64,000 bases of DNA from Myxococcales bacterium (lineage in GTDB: Bacteria; Myxococcota_A; Polyangia; Nannocystales; Nannocystaceae): positions 1,240,001-1,304,000 of the forward strand of contig JACKDW010000002.1 of the NCBI GenBank assembly GCA_020633295.1, given 5' to 3'. Shown here piece after piece: positions 8,538 through 16,800 of the stretch; within the stretch, counting starts at the first letter, position 1, and every line of letters begins with the position of its first letter. Under the pieces are notes generated by a model. It ran no database searches, was not told the DNA's origin, and saw only the letters and a list, made by a program, of their open reading frames with translations. A program made the position numbers and the translations under genes.

Positions 8538-10763
8538 ATGACGCGCGCGATCGGGATCGACATTGGAACCATGCTCAGCCGCATCGGCGTGCTGCCGCCC
8601 GCGAAGGCGCGCGCGCACGTTCGCGGCGCCGACGAGGAGACGGGGCTGCTGCTGACGGCGCCCAGCGTCGTCGGGCTCGCGCCCGAGACCGACGCGGCGG
8701 CGCGCGACGAGGAGGATGAGCCGACCGAGGTCGATCCCGAGCAGGCCGGGGCCACGGCCGAGCTGATCGCCGGTGAGCGGGCCCGCAGGCTCTCGCTCCT
8801 GCGCCCGCGGGCCACGGCCACGGCGGCGCCGCGCTTGCTCGGGCGCCGCTACGACGAGCTCGATGAGCAGCCGTGGGCGCGCGGATTGGCGCTGACCCTG
8901 ACGATGACGCGCGGGCCGAGCGGTGACCTGCGGGTGCTGTTCGCCGACTCCCGCGCCGCGACCCCGAAGTCGACGACGCGCGGGGAGACGGGCGACGCGA
9001 CGGACGACGACGCGGCCTCGGAGCTCGAGCTCGGCGACGTCGAGCGTGAGGACGCGGCGCGCGAGGGTGAAGAGGACGAGCGCGGCGACGCGGTCGAGGC
9101 TGATGAAGGCGTTGATGACGACGTCGGCGAAGAACTTCGTGATGAGGTCGACGAAGATGTCAGCGAAGATGCCAGTGAAGACGTCGACGCAGAGCTCGAC
9201 GAAGCGCTCGACGAAGCGCTCGACGAAGACGTCGACGCGGCGCTCGTGAGGGGCAGGGCTGAAGAGACAGGCGGAAACGACGTGGTCCACGCGGCGCCCG
9301 ACGGCGCGCTCGCGGACGCGCGCGGGCCCTGGGCCGCGCCGCGCCTCGTCGGTCGCCTGCTGCGCGACCTCCGGCGGGAGGTCGAGCACACCCTGTTCGA
9401 CGCGCTGGAGGAGCAGCCCGCCGAGGCCCTGAGCGCCGTCGTCAGCGCGCCCGCGGGCTACGACGGCGCCCAGCGGCGCGCGCTCGTCGACGCCTGCGCG
9501 CTCGCGGGGATCCGCGTGCGTCGGCTCGTGCACCCGACCACGGCCGCGGCGCTGGTCTATCGCGCGCGGCGAGTGGCCGCGCTCGGCGAGCTGCTCGAGC
9601 CCGAGACGCTGGCGTTCGTGCACGTCGGGCACGGCGGCGCGGAGGTCGCGATCATCGAGCTCAGCCCCGACGGCCTCGAGGTGCTCGCCGTGCGCGGGCT
9701 GCTCGACGTCGGCGGGATGGCGTTCGACGAGCGCGTGGTCGAGTGGCTCGCGGAGGGCTTCCTCGAGTCCTCGGGGGTCGACGCGGACGCGGATCCTGTG
9801 GTCCGTCAGCGCATGCTCGACGCGGCCAGCAAGGCGAAGGTGGTGCTCTCGGAGCAGGGCGAGGTCGAGATCAACCTGCCGTTCCTCTCGGCCGACGAGA
9901 GCGGGCCGCGGCACCTTCGTGTGACCTTGACCCAGACCCGCTTCGAGCAGCTGATCGACGACCTGGTCGCGCGCGTCGTCACGGCGACGGAGCGGGCGCT
10001 CGCGGACGCGCGCGTCGACGTCGACGCGGTGACGCGCGTGTTCATGTTCGGCGGGGCCGCGCGCGTGCCCCTCTTGCAGGAGCGGCTCGAGCTGATGTTC
10101 AAGCGCGAGCCGGAGCTCGAGCTGGACCAGGACGACGTCGTGGTCGAGGGCGCGGCGCTGCTGGCCGAGGAGCTCGCGGCGCGCAAGCCCTCGCTGATCC
10201 TGGACGAGGTCGCCGCGCACCCGCTCGTCGTCGACGCGGGGGGCGAGGAGCCGGTGACGCTGATCGAGCGGGGGACGCGGCTGCCGGTCGAGGTCACGCT
10301 GCCGCCGAACGCGTCGCGCGCGTGGCGGCTCTACCAGGACGACGTGCTGGCCTCGGGCATCCCCGGGCGTCCGCTCGCGCGCGTGCGCGAGCTGGCCTCG
10401 GGCCCGCCGCCGCGCGTGCAGCTCGGGCTCGACAATCAGGTGTACTTTAAGCCAGGTAGAGGCGCCGGCGAGGACTCGCTCGTGGTCGCGGAGCTGGCCG
10501 CGCTCGGCGAGCGCGAGCGCGAGCGCCTGCTCGAGGAGGCAGACGCGCGCGCGGCCGCGCACCGCGAGGCCCGGGTCGCGCGGGCGCGGGCGGAGCAGCT
10601 CGAGCGCTGGACCGCGCGGGCGGAGCAGCTGCTCGCGGAGCAGCGCGAGGCCGCGGCGGGCTCGACGAGGCGGCCGCGTCGGCGGCGGAGCGCGTGCTCG
10701 CGCCGGTCGCCGACGCCGCGCGCGACGCTCGGGCCTGCCTCGTGGCGGCGGACCCCGAGCTGA
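8538..10763 (+). CDS. Divergent Hsp70-family protein with acidic insert; 3' end probably frameshifted
   Basis: A 741-residue reading as sequenced. Hsp70/actin-fold signatures are IGIDIGTMLSRIGV (5-18, phosphate-1), VVSAPAGYDGAQRRAL, HPTTAAALVY, GMAFDERVVEWL and MFGGAARVPLLQERL. It departs from DnaK in several ways. A very acidic Asp/Glu repeat occupies about residues 150-240, in the region of subdomain IB. The phosphate-2 motif reads HVGHGGAE, lacking the usual Asp of DLGGGT. After a coiled-coil-like region ending EQLLAEQREAAAG, the frame becomes Arg-rich and ends at 10763, while a natural Ala/Glu helix continues in another frame (10658-10915). The ATG at 8538 fits the promoter at 8463-8490 and the MTRAIGIDIGT start. 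It may be a regulator or scaffold rather than a foldase. Confidence 0.75.
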   Translation: MTRAIGIDIGTMLSRIGVLPPAKARAHVRGADEETGLLLTAPSVVGLAPETDAAARDEEDEPTEVDPEQAGATAELIAGERARRLSLLRPRATATAAPRLLGRRYDELDEQPWARGLALTLTMTRGPSGDLRVLFADSRAATPKSTTRGETGDATDDDAASELELGDVEREDAAREGEEDERGDAVEADEGVDDDVGEELRDEVDEDVSEDASEDVDAELDEALDEALDEDVDAALVRGRAEETGGNDVVHAAPDGALADARGPWAAPRLVGRLLRDLRREVEHTLFDALEEQPAEALSAVVSAPAGYDGAQRRALVDACALAGIRVRRLVHPTTAAALVYRARRVAALGELLEPETLAFVHVGHGGAEVAIIELSPDGLEVLAVRGLLDVGGMAFDERVVEWLAEGFLESSGVDADADPVVRQRMLDAASKAKVVLSEQGEVEINLPFLSADESGPRHLRVTLTQTRFEQLIDDLVARVVTATERALADARVDVDAVTRVFMFGGAARVPLLQERLELMFKREPELELDQDDVVVEGAALLAEELAARKPSLILDEVAAHPLVVDAGGEEPVTLIERGTRLPVEVTLPPNASRAWRLYQDDVLASGIPGRPLARVRELASGPPPRVQLGLDNQVYFKPGRGAGEDSLVVAELAALGERERERLLEEADARAAAHREARVARARAEQLERWTARAEQLLAEQREAAAGSTRRPRRRRSACSRRSPTPRATLGPASWRRTPS

Positions 10764-10915
10764 TCGCGCGGGCGCTCGAGGGCGTCGAGGCGCTGCTCGA
10801 GGAGCTCGCCGGAGATCTGGTCGCGCGGCTCCGCGGCGACGTCGAGCGCGCGCGCGCCGCGGGTCGACAAGCGCGCGCGCTGGCGGCGGAGCGCGCAGCC
10901 GCGCGCGGTCCGTGA
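10658..10915 (+). CDS. Displaced C-terminal segment of the Hsp70-like protein (-1 frame)
   Basis: Reading from about 10658 in the -1 frame gives 85 residues beginning GLDEAAASAAERVLAP and continuing with EGVEALLEELAGDLVARLRGDVERARAAG. This is a helical, Ala/Glu/Leu-rich stretch that continues the style of the upstream coiled coil, whereas the original frame turns into Arg/Pro/Ser-rich sequence at the same point. The simplest reading is a one-base deletion near 10650-10661, either a sequencing error or a real mutation. Beyond its stop at 10915, the original frame looks coding again (10890-11018: acidic then Lys-rich tail ending KKAPPRVA), so a second compensating error is possible. Confidence 0.5.
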   Translation, partial: GLDEAAASAAERVLAPVADAARDARACLVAADPELIARALEGVEALLEELAGDLVARLRGDVERARAAGRQARALAAERAAARGP

Positions 10916-11145
10916 GCCGTCGGCGCCCGCCGACGACGAGGGCGATCCGGACGCCGCGCCCGCGGACGAAGATGGTCCAAAGGCCAGGACGAAGAAGGCG
11001 CCGCCGCGGGTCGCGTAGCCGCGCGGGCGCCGAGAGCCGCGGCCGCGAGCGCGCGGCGCGGAGGCGACCGCCGCCCGCGCCGGGATCGCGCCGCGGCGCT
11101 GATCACCGCGCGCGGCCGCGGCCTCGCGGACTACTGTTCGTACGC

Positions 11146-11165
11146 ACATGTCTTCGAAGAAATGT
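11146..11165. promoter_or_regulatory. 20-bp near-perfect palindrome, candidate operator
   Basis: ACATG-TCTTCGAAGA-AATGT. The inner 10 bp are perfectly self-complementary and the outer arms match at four of five positions. It lies 70 nt upstream of the 11236 gene in an AT-richer patch. Its left half (ACATGTCTT) recurs in the inverted repeat at 35954-35972. Confidence 0.4.
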
Positions 11166-11217
11166 CGCTAGCGCGCGCCGGTGCGCGCGGACGAGGCGCT
11201 GCGCGAGCGCGACTCGC

Positions 11218-11226
11218 TGCTACAAT
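11218..11226 (+). promoter_or_regulatory. Extended -10 promoter (TGC-TACAAT)
   Basis: TG at 11218-11219, one base, then TACAAT 11221-11226, 9 nt before the ATG at 11236. No -35 is visible. The predicted transcript would be leaderless or nearly so. Confidence 0.45.
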
Positions 11227-11235
11227 TCGGGCGCC

Positions 11236-11637
11236 ATGCTCCGCGCACGAGACAGCGTCACGGTGCACGCCCGGGCCGGCTCTCAGATGAATTGCGGCGG
11301 CGTCGCGCGGATCTCGGCGCGCGTCGAGTGGACCGACAGCGACGGGATCGCGATGGCGAACGCCTACAAGGGCAAGATGCGCGGCCGCCTCGTCGCGGCC
11401 GTGTTCGCCGGTGCCCAGCGCGTGTTCGAGGAGGCGCCCGGGATCGACGGGCTGCGCTTCACGCTGCTCGACGCGATGATCCACCCGGTCGACGCGACCG
11501 AGCGCCGCTTCTACGAGGCCGGGCAGAAGGCGATGCGCAAGGCGCTGCTCGAGCTGGTCGAGGACTGTCGCCTGGGCGCGACCAGGCACGCGAAGCTGGT
11601 CTCGATGGCCGGCGCGCTGACCCGCGCGAAGGCCTGA
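11236..11637 (+). CDS. Small conserved-looking protein of unknown function
   Basis: A 133-residue protein that I do not recognise. After a basic start (MLRARDSV) it has a mixed alpha/beta pattern: GGVARISARVEWTDSDGI, KGKMRGRLVAAVFAGAQRVFEEAPGIDGLRFTLLDAMIHP, then a helical ERRFYEAGQKAMRKALLELVEDCRLG. There is no signal peptide or membrane segment, so it is likely cytoplasmic. Codon use matches its neighbours. The ATG at 11236 was chosen because the extended -10 lies directly upstream and the preceding in-frame sequence is Arg/Pro-rich, unlike protein. The in-frame ATG at 11287 is an alternative. It is convergent with orn. Confidence 0.7.
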   Translation: MLRARDSVTVHARAGSQMNCGGVARISARVEWTDSDGIAMANAYKGKMRGRLVAAVFAGAQRVFEEAPGIDGLRFTLLDAMIHPVDATERRFYEAGQKAMRKALLELVEDCRLGATRHAKLVSMAGALTRAKA

Positions 11638-11701
11638 GACCGCTCCGGCTCGTGCGGCCCGCGAGCTCGTGGGCGTCGCGCGGGCGAGCGCCGCGCGCTG
11701 G

Positions 11702-12253
11702 CTACGACGCGCCCGACCGAAAGATGTTGGCGCGGTAGAACTGCAGCTCGGCGATCGACTCGCGGATGTCCTCGAGCGCGCGGTGACACTCGCGCTTGGG
11801 CGGCGCCTGCAGCTCGGGGTACCAGCGGCGGCACAGCTCCTTGACCGAGGACACGTCGACGCTGCGGTAGTGCAGGAACGCGTCGAGGCGGGGCATGTAG
11901 CGGACGATGAAGCGGCGGTCCTGCCCGATCGAGTTGCCGCACAGCGGCGACGCGCCCGCCTCACAGTGACGCGCGAGGAACTCGAGCGTGCGCGTCTCGG
12001 CCTCCGCCAGCGAGATCGTCGAGGCCTTGACCTGCGCGGTCAGGCCGCTCTCGCCGTGGTGCTGGGTGCACCACTCGTCCATGGCGTCGAGCACCTCGTC
12101 GGGCTGGTGGACGACGAGGTCCGGCCCCTCGTCGAGGGTGGTGAGCGCGCCGTCCGTGACGATCGTGGCGATCTCGAGGATCCGGCAGCTGTCGGGGTCG
12201 AGCCCGGACATCTCGAGATCGAGCCAGATCAGGGGCGGGTGCGCGTCGCTCAT
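11702..12253 (-). CDS. orn: Oligoribonuclease
   Basis: A 183-residue DEDDh 3'-5' exonuclease that degrades 2-5 nt RNAs, including pGpG from c-di-GMP breakdown. The motifs are LIWLDLEMSGLDPD (Asp12, Glu14), GQDRRFIVRYMP (Asp112) and KRECHRALEDIRESI (His157, Asp162), all intact. SVDVSSVKELCRRWYP is also typical of Orn. The length equals the E. coli enzyme. It starts at ATG 12253; a longer open frame upstream on the same strand is antisense to the neighbouring methyltransferase and is not coding. Confidence 0.95.
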   Translation of the reverse strand: MSDAHPPLIWLDLEMSGLDPDSCRILEIATIVTDGALTTLDEGPDLVVHQPDEVLDAMDEWCTQHHGESGLTAQVKASTISLAEAETRTLEFLARHCEAGASPLCGNSIGQDRRFIVRYMPRLDAFLHYRSVDVSSVKELCRRWYPELQAPPKRECHRALEDIRESIAELQFYRANIFRSGAS

Positions 12254-12343
12254 GGGCGCATCCTTACCGCACGCGCGCGCGCGCGTCGACGCGCTTGTCG
12301 TGCGCGCGGGCGGGGCGGTAGCGTGGGCGGCGGAGGTGCGCCG

Positions 12344-13000
12344 GTGAACGACGACGATCGGGGACAGGACATGGAGCGAGGCTCGGCGCGGCTGCGGGCG
12401 CCCGCGGCGTCGCGCAACCGCGAGCCGATCTTCTCGGTGCTGTCGCGCGTGCTGCCGGCGCGCGGGCTCGTGCTCGAGCTCGGCAGCGGCACGGGCGAGC
12501 ACGCGGTCGACTACGCCGCGCGGCTGCGCGAGCACGTGTGGCAGCCGAGCGATCAGTCGGCGGAGGCGCGCGCGAGCGTGGCGGCGTGGCGACGGCACGC
12601 GGGGCCGGAGCTCGAGTCGCGCCTGCGGGCGCCGCTTCCGCTCGACGCCCGCGCGCCCCGCTGGCTCGACGAGCCGCTGGCGGCGGTGGTCGCGATCAAC
12701 GTGATCCACATCTCGCCGTGGAGCGTGTGCGAGGGGATCCTGACGGGCGCGGCTCGCGAGCTGCGCGGGGACGGGGTGCTCTTTCTCTACGGGCCGTATC
12801 GCCGCGGGGGGCGACACACGGCGCCGAGCAACGCGGCCTTCGACGAGAGCCTGCGGGCGCGCGACCCGAGCTGGGGCGTGCGCGACCTCGACGAGGTCGC
12901 CGCGGCCGCGGGCGCGCGCGGGCTCGAGCTCGCGGAGGTCGTGGAGATGCCGGCGAACAACCTCTCGGTGGTGTTTCGCCGGGCGACCGTCGAGACCTGA
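12344..13000 (+). CDS. DUF938-family SAM-dependent methyltransferase-like protein
   Basis: A 218-residue protein. Residues about 15-50 read RAPAASRNREPIFSVLSRVLPARGLVLELGSGTGEHAVDYA: the opening R-PAA-RN-EPI and the SAM-binding LELGSGTGEH are the signature of the DUF938 family. VVAINVIHISPW and LYGPYRRGGRHTAPSN also fit. The substrate is unknown. GTG 12344 was chosen because GGAGG lies about 8 nt upstream; ATG 12371 is an alternative closer to the conserved start. It is divergent from orn with 90 bp between, and convergent with the radical SAM gene 19 bp away. Confidence 0.88.
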   Translation: MNDDDRGQDMERGSARLRAPAASRNREPIFSVLSRVLPARGLVLELGSGTGEHAVDYAARLREHVWQPSDQSAEARASVAAWRRHAGPELESRLRAPLPLDARAPRWLDEPLAAVVAINVIHISPWSVCEGILTGAARELRGDGVLFLYGPYRRGGRHTAPSNAAFDESLRARDPSWGVRDLDEVAAAAGARGLELAEVVEMPANNLSVVFRRATVET

Positions 13001-13019
13001 CGGTTGCGACAGGTCGGCG

Positions 13020-14198
13020 TCAGCGCGGCGCGGCGGGGTCGAGGCCCGGCATGAACGCGGGCGGGAGCTCCGTGGACCAGACGGGGACGCCGCGGCGCGC
13101 GAGCGCCTCGGCCAGCGCGCGCGCGCGGTCACGCTGCCAGCGGTCGGTGCTGCTCTCGCGGAACTCGGGGCGCGCGAACTCCTCCGCGGCCCCGAGCTCG
13201 CCGCGGAGGATGTCGATGCTGACCGAGTCAGCGCGCTCGGCGAGCGCGTCGGCGAGCGCGTCGACCGAGCCGCTGAGCAGCGGCTGCACCACCGCGATCG
13301 AGGGCACGCCGGCGCGGCGCAGCGCCGCGAGGATCTCGAGCCGCGCGGGGATCGGGGCCGCGCGCGGCTCAAAGCGCGCGCGCACGTCGTCGTCGATCGT
13401 CGGGATCGAGACGCCCGCCTGCGCCCGCGGCAGCTGGGCGAGCAGCGCGAGATCATCGAGGACCAGCGAGGATCGCGTCAGCAGGAGCGTGGGCCACACG
13501 CGCGGCGCGTCGCGGATCGCCTCGAGGCAGCGCCGCGTGAGCCGCTCGCGGCGCTCGAGCGCCTGGTAGGGATCGCTGACGACCGGGCAGAACTTGATGG
13601 GGAGCACGGGGAGCGCGGCCAGCTCGCGCGCGACGACCTCGTGGGCGTTGACTCGCGCGTCGACGTAGGAGCCCCAGGGCAGCTGCGGCAGCCGCAGGAG
13701 CTCGCGCATGGCGCCGACCTTGACCTGCGCGTAGCAGAACTTGCAGCCGATGACGCAGCCGACGTAGGGGCTGAGGGTGTAGAAGTCGACGCCGCCGACG
13801 CCGGTGCGCTCGAGCAGCGCGTCGGTGGTGACGCGTCGGACTCGCAGCTCGCGATCGGGGAGCTCGACGCGCTCCTCCTCGACGGCCGCGAGCACGCGAC
13901 CCTCGTTGGCTCGCGCGAGCGCGGCGGTGGCCTCACAGATCCGGCGCCCGAGCTGGGGATCGAGCGACTGCCGCTCGCCCTCGGTGCGGTAGCCGAAGGC
14001 GAGCCGCTCGCTGCGCGCGGCGTAGCGCTCGACGCGGGAGAGCGGGTCGACGTCGACCCACAGCGGCTGGCCGTCGACTTCGAATTTGAGCCGCAGGCCG
14101 AGCTCGGTGGAGGCGCCCGCGATGACCACGCCCGGGATCAGGGGATCACCGACGCGGTGCGGGGCGAGCAGCGCCAGCAGGTGAGCCCGTAGATCCAT
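13020..14198 (-). CDS. Radical SAM protein, spore-photoproduct-lyase-like family
   Basis: A 392-residue protein. The cluster motif is in YVGCVIGCKFCYAQVKVG (CxxxCxxC, about residues 142-149), coordinating a 4Fe-4S cluster that cleaves SAM. Downstream segments (KFCPVVSDPYQALERRERLTRRCLEAI; LLLTRSSLVLDDLALLAQL; AGVSIPTIDDDVRARFEP; GVPSIAVVQPLLSG) follow the pattern of 'SPL family radical SAM' / Rv2578c-type proteins, with GxSIPT in the barrel. The N-terminal about 110 residues form an extra domain I do not recognise. The substrate is unknown. The start is the ATG at 14198; an in-frame GTG at 14216 is possible. Confidence 0.85.
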   Translation of the reverse strand: MDLRAHLLALLAPHRVGDPLIPGVVIAGASTELGLRLKFEVDGQPLWVDVDPLSRVERYAARSERLAFGYRTEGERQSLDPQLGRRICEATAALARANEGRVLAAVEEERVELPDRELRVRRVTTDALLERTGVGGVDFYTLSPYVGCVIGCKFCYAQVKVGAMRELLRLPQLPWGSYVDARVNAHEVVARELAALPVLPIKFCPVVSDPYQALERRERLTRRCLEAIRDAPRVWPTLLLTRSSLVLDDLALLAQLPRAQAGVSIPTIDDDVRARFEPRAAPIPARLEILAALRRAGVPSIAVVQPLLSGSVDALADALAERADSVSIDILRGELGAAEEFARPEFRESSTDRWQRDRARALAEALARRGVPVWSTELPPAFMPGLDPAAPR

Positions 14199-14272
14199 GA
14201 CCCGAATATCGTACACCGGGCGTCACGCGGCCCGCGGGGTGAGGACCGTCGAGCGCGGGGCGTCGGGCGCGA

Positions 14273-15709
14273 TCAGGGCGCATCAGGCTGCGCGGGCGCG
14301 GGGCCGAGCACGCGCTCGACCGCCGATCGCGCCCACGCGGACTGGTCGTAGTCCGGGCGGTCGCTGGTCGAGCGCGGCGCGACCACGCGGGCGACCACGT
14401 GACCCGTGGGGTCGTGGTCCTCGGCCGGGCGCTCGACGAGGTGCACGAGCACCGACTCGGGGCAGCTCTCGCAGCGCGGCAGCGACTGCTCGCGGCCGGC
14501 GTAGGCCTGGGCGCAGTCGCGGTAGTGGACGGTGACGGTGTCGTCGAGCTCGGTCGCGAAGCCGCTCTCGCCGAGCACGCCGAGCGTGACCATCTGGAAC
14601 GCGAGGCCGTAGAGGAAGTGGGTCGCCTGCTGCAAGAGCCAGGGGTCGCGGGCGAGCCCGTCGAGCTCGATGTCGACGCTGCCGAAGCGCCGCATGCCGC
14701 GGGTCGTCAGGCGGATGAAGCCGTCGCCGTGGCGATGGTCGGCGAAGGGGACGACGACGATCTGGTCGGCGATGTTGCCCAGCTTCACCTGCAGGCGCCG
14801 GCGCGTGAAGGTCTCGAGGTCGACGGTCTCGTGGGTGTCCGGGTCGTAGATCAGCGCGTCGTGCTCGCGCGCGAGCACGCGGACGAGCGCCTGCAGGAGC
14901 CGGAGGCCGCGGACCGCGTTGCGGTTGCGGTAGCCGACGCGGACGACGAGCTGCCAGCGGCGACGCGCGAGGCTCTGGCGCTCCTCCGAGTCGAGCGCGC
15001 GCGTCAGCAGCGGCGCGCCGGCGTCTTCGAACAGGAACCGCGTGGGGATCAGGCCGAAGGTCTCGCCGCCCTCGCTCTCGGCGCGCACCTGCTCGAGGCT
15101 GAGGCCCACGAGGTCGGCGGTGCGCCCGGCGAGCCGCAAGGCCTTGTCCGGGTCGTCTGTGGCCGCGACCGCTGCGGCGACGGCGGCCGCGTCTTCGTCG
15201 GCTTCTTCTCCGCTTCCATCCCCGCTTCCATCCCTGCTTCCATCCCCGCTTCCATCCCCGCTTCCAAGCGCCGAGGAAGGCGGCGCGTCGTCATCGTCAT
15301 CGTCGTCGTCATCGTCATCGTCATCGGGCAGCGCGAGTTCGGGCGGCCCGTCGGATTGGGCCTCGAGGTCGCGCTCGGCGAGCAGCTGCAGCAGCCGGAC
15401 CTCCTCGTCGCGCTCGTGGCCGGGGTAGGCCCGCGTGATCAATTCCTTGAGCTGCGCGCGGGTCGGCGCCGTGAAGTCCTCAGGCGTCTCGGGCGCGAGC
15501 AGGAGCACGTAGCTGTAGGCGAGGCGATCGGCGAACACCACGTGATGCGCGTCCTCGTCGGCGCCCTGTCCGTTGGGAGTGACGGGCGCCACGACCGGCG
15601 CGTCCGGGGCGGCCTGGCGCGCGGGGTCTTGTTGCCGGCGCTCGGGCGGCTGGCAGCCGGCGAGCGCGACCACGAGCAGCGCGGCCGTGCGCGCGCGCGT
15701 CCGCGTCAC
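14273..15709 (-). CDS. Large lipoprotein with poly-Asp tract and Gly/Ser/Asp repeat
   Basis: A 478-residue protein with a signal peptide and lipobox ALAGC (Cys19). After a proline-rich linker, a segment HHVVFADRLAYSYVLLLAP precedes a run of 13 aspartates and a Gly-Ser-Asp repeat encoded by tandem 12-bp units (15211-15266). The C-terminal half (about residues 200-470) is ordered alpha/beta sequence with VVPFADHRHGDGFIRLTTRGMRRFG and a CESCPES motif. I do not recognise the domain. The acidic tract could bind calcium or act as a spacer. Its start overlaps the end of the threonine dehydratase gene by 4 nt, so the two are likely co-translated. Confidence 0.75.
   Translation of the reverse strand: MTRTRARTAALLVVALAGCQPPERRQQDPARQAAPDAPVVAPVTPNGQGADEDAHHVVFADRLAYSYVLLLAPETPEDFTAPTRAQLKELITRAYPGHERDEEVRLLQLLAERDLEAQSDGPPELALPDDDDDDDDDDDDDAPPSSALGSGDGSGDGSRDGSGDGSGEEADEDAAAVAAAVAATDDPDKALRLAGRTADLVGLSLEQVRAESEGGETFGLIPTRFLFEDAGAPLLTRALDSEERQSLARRRWQLVVRVGYRNRNAVRGLRLLQALVRVLAREHDALIYDPDTHETVDLETFTRRRLQVKLGNIADQIVVVPFADHRHGDGFIRLTTRGMRRFGSVDIELDGLARDPWLLQQATHFLYGLAFQMVTLGVLGESGFATELDDTVTVHYRDCAQAYAGREQSLPRCESCPESVLVHLVERPAEDHDPTGHVVARVVAPRSTSDRPDYDQSAWARSAVERVLGPAPAQPDAP
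15211..15266. repeat. 12-bp tandem repeat inside the Asp-rich lipoprotein gene
   Basis: The unit CGCTTCCATCCC (+ strand) occurs about 4.7 times with one variant starting TGC. It encodes Gly-Ser-Gly-Asp on the minus strand and keeps the frame, so copy number could vary without disrupting the gene. A GTC/ATC triplet tract (15282-15330) encoding the poly-Asp run lies next to it. Confidence 0.8.
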
Positions 15710-16785
15710 GCCGCGTCTCCGTAGCGCGTGATGAGCTCGGCGAGCAGCGCCGGGCTGACGTTGCCGCCCGAGAGCAGCACGCCGACGCGCCGCGGCCTCC
15801 CGCGCGGGCGCGGCCCGCCGAAGAAGATGTCCGTATGGGCAGCTCCCTCATCGAGCCGTCGCAGCAGCTCGAGCGCGCCCGCCAGCGCGGCGGCGCCCGA
15901 GGGCTCGACGACCAGCTTGGCGTGCACGAGCAGGCCCACGAGCGCGCGCGCCATCTGCTCGTCGTCGACGCGCTCGCTGCCATGCACGGCCCGACGCGCG
16001 AGCTCGAAGTTGATCGCGCCGACGCGCGTCGGCTTGAGCCCGTCGCCCAGGGTCGGACCTGGCTCCACGGCCACGCGCTCGCCGGCGGCGAGCGAGCGCG
16101 CCATGGCGTCGCAGGTCGCGGGCTCGACGCTGAACAGGGGGACGCCGTGGTGCTCGCACACCAGGCACGCGCCGCCGATGAGCCCGCCGCCGCCGACCGG
16201 GACGACCAGCGCGTCGAGCGTGCCGCCGCCGGTGCGCGCGGCGACCTGCTCGAGCAGCTCGAGGGTCGCGGTGCCCTGGCCGGCGATGATGTCGGGGTCG
16301 TCGAAGGGGTCGATGATGACGCCGCCGGAGCCGCGCTGGAGCTCGAGCGCGGCGGCGCGGCGGTGCTCGGAGGTGGTGCCGGCGAAGGTGATCGCGGCGC
16401 CGAGTCGACGCACGCCGGCCTGCTTGATCGGCGGCGCGTCGACCGGCATCGCGATGTGGGCCGAGACGCCGAACTCGCGCGCGGCCAGGGCGACCGCCTG
16501 GGCGTGGTTGCCCGAGCTGAAGGTGATGAGGCCGCGCGCGCGCAGCTCGGGGGGCAGCCGCGAGACCGCGTGCATGGCCCCGCGTGCCTTGAAGGCGCCG
16601 ATGCGCTGGAGGTTCTCGGCCTTCAGCCACAGCTCGCAGCCGGCGAGCGCGTCGAGCACGGGGCTCTGGATCACCGGCGTTCGCACCACGCGGCCGGCGA
16701 TGCGCTCGGCCGCCGCGCGCACGTCGGCGATCGAGAGGGCGTCGGCGAGCTGCGCGGCGTCGGGTCGGGGCGGGGCTTCGTGCAC
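15706..16785 (-). CDS. Threonine/serine dehydratase (PLP-dependent, catabolic type)
   Basis: A 359-residue fold-type II PLP enzyme that deaminates L-threonine to 2-oxobutanoate (or serine to pyruvate). The PLP lysine is Lys66 in RIGAFKARGA. FSSGNHAQAVALAA binds substrate, VPVGGGGLIGG binds the cofactor phosphate, and VGVLLSGGNVSP ends the catalytic domain. There is no C-terminal ACT regulatory domain, so it resembles the catabolic TdcB/serine racemase group rather than biosynthetic IlvA; 2-oxobutanoate could feed propionyl-CoA and MutAB (inference). The GTG at 16785 lies 6 nt after a TGC-TAGCCT extended -10. Confidence 0.9.
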   Translation of the reverse strand: MHEAPPRPDAAQLADALSIADVRAAAERIAGRVVRTPVIQSPVLDALAGCELWLKAENLQRIGAFKARGAMHAVSRLPPELRARGLITFSSGNHAQAVALAAREFGVSAHIAMPVDAPPIKQAGVRRLGAAITFAGTTSEHRRAAALELQRGSGGVIIDPFDDPDIIAGQGTATLELLEQVAARTGGGTLDALVVPVGGGGLIGGACLVCEHHGVPLFSVEPATCDAMARSLAAGERVAVEPGPTLGDGLKPTRVGAINFELARRAVHGSERVDDEQMARALVGLLVHAKLVVEPSGAAALAGALELLRRLDEGAAHTDIFFGGPRPRGRPRRVGVLLSGGNVSPALLAELITRYGDAA

Positions 16786-16791
16786 GGGTGC

Positions 16792-16800
16792 AGGCTAGCA
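16792..16800 (-). promoter_or_regulatory. Extended -10 promoter (TGC-TAGCCT) of the dehydratase operon
   Basis: On the minus strand TG, one base and TAGCCT lie 6 nt before the GTG at 16785. No -35 box is apparent. Leaderless start predicted. Confidence 0.4.

Larger units (their letters stand above)
11019..11235. other. Intergenic region with palindrome and promoter
   Basis: No supported gene. It contains the palindrome at 11146-11165 and the extended -10 at 11218-11226; the rest is GC-rich and nondescript. Confidence 0.5.

Noticed and set aside
8307..10562. A 751-codon minus-strand frame opposite the Hsp70-like gene
   Set aside because: It is a complement shadow; the + strand has Hsp70 motifs and a promoter.
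12254..13456. An N-terminal extension that would fuse orn to about 400 upstream residues
   Set aside because: The extension is antisense to the DUF938 gene and Arg/Ser-rich; Orn has its normal length from ATG 12253.
15211..15266. Possible CRISPR-like repeat array
   Set aside because: The units are 12 bp, directly tandem without spacers, and keep the reading frame of a lipoprotein gene.
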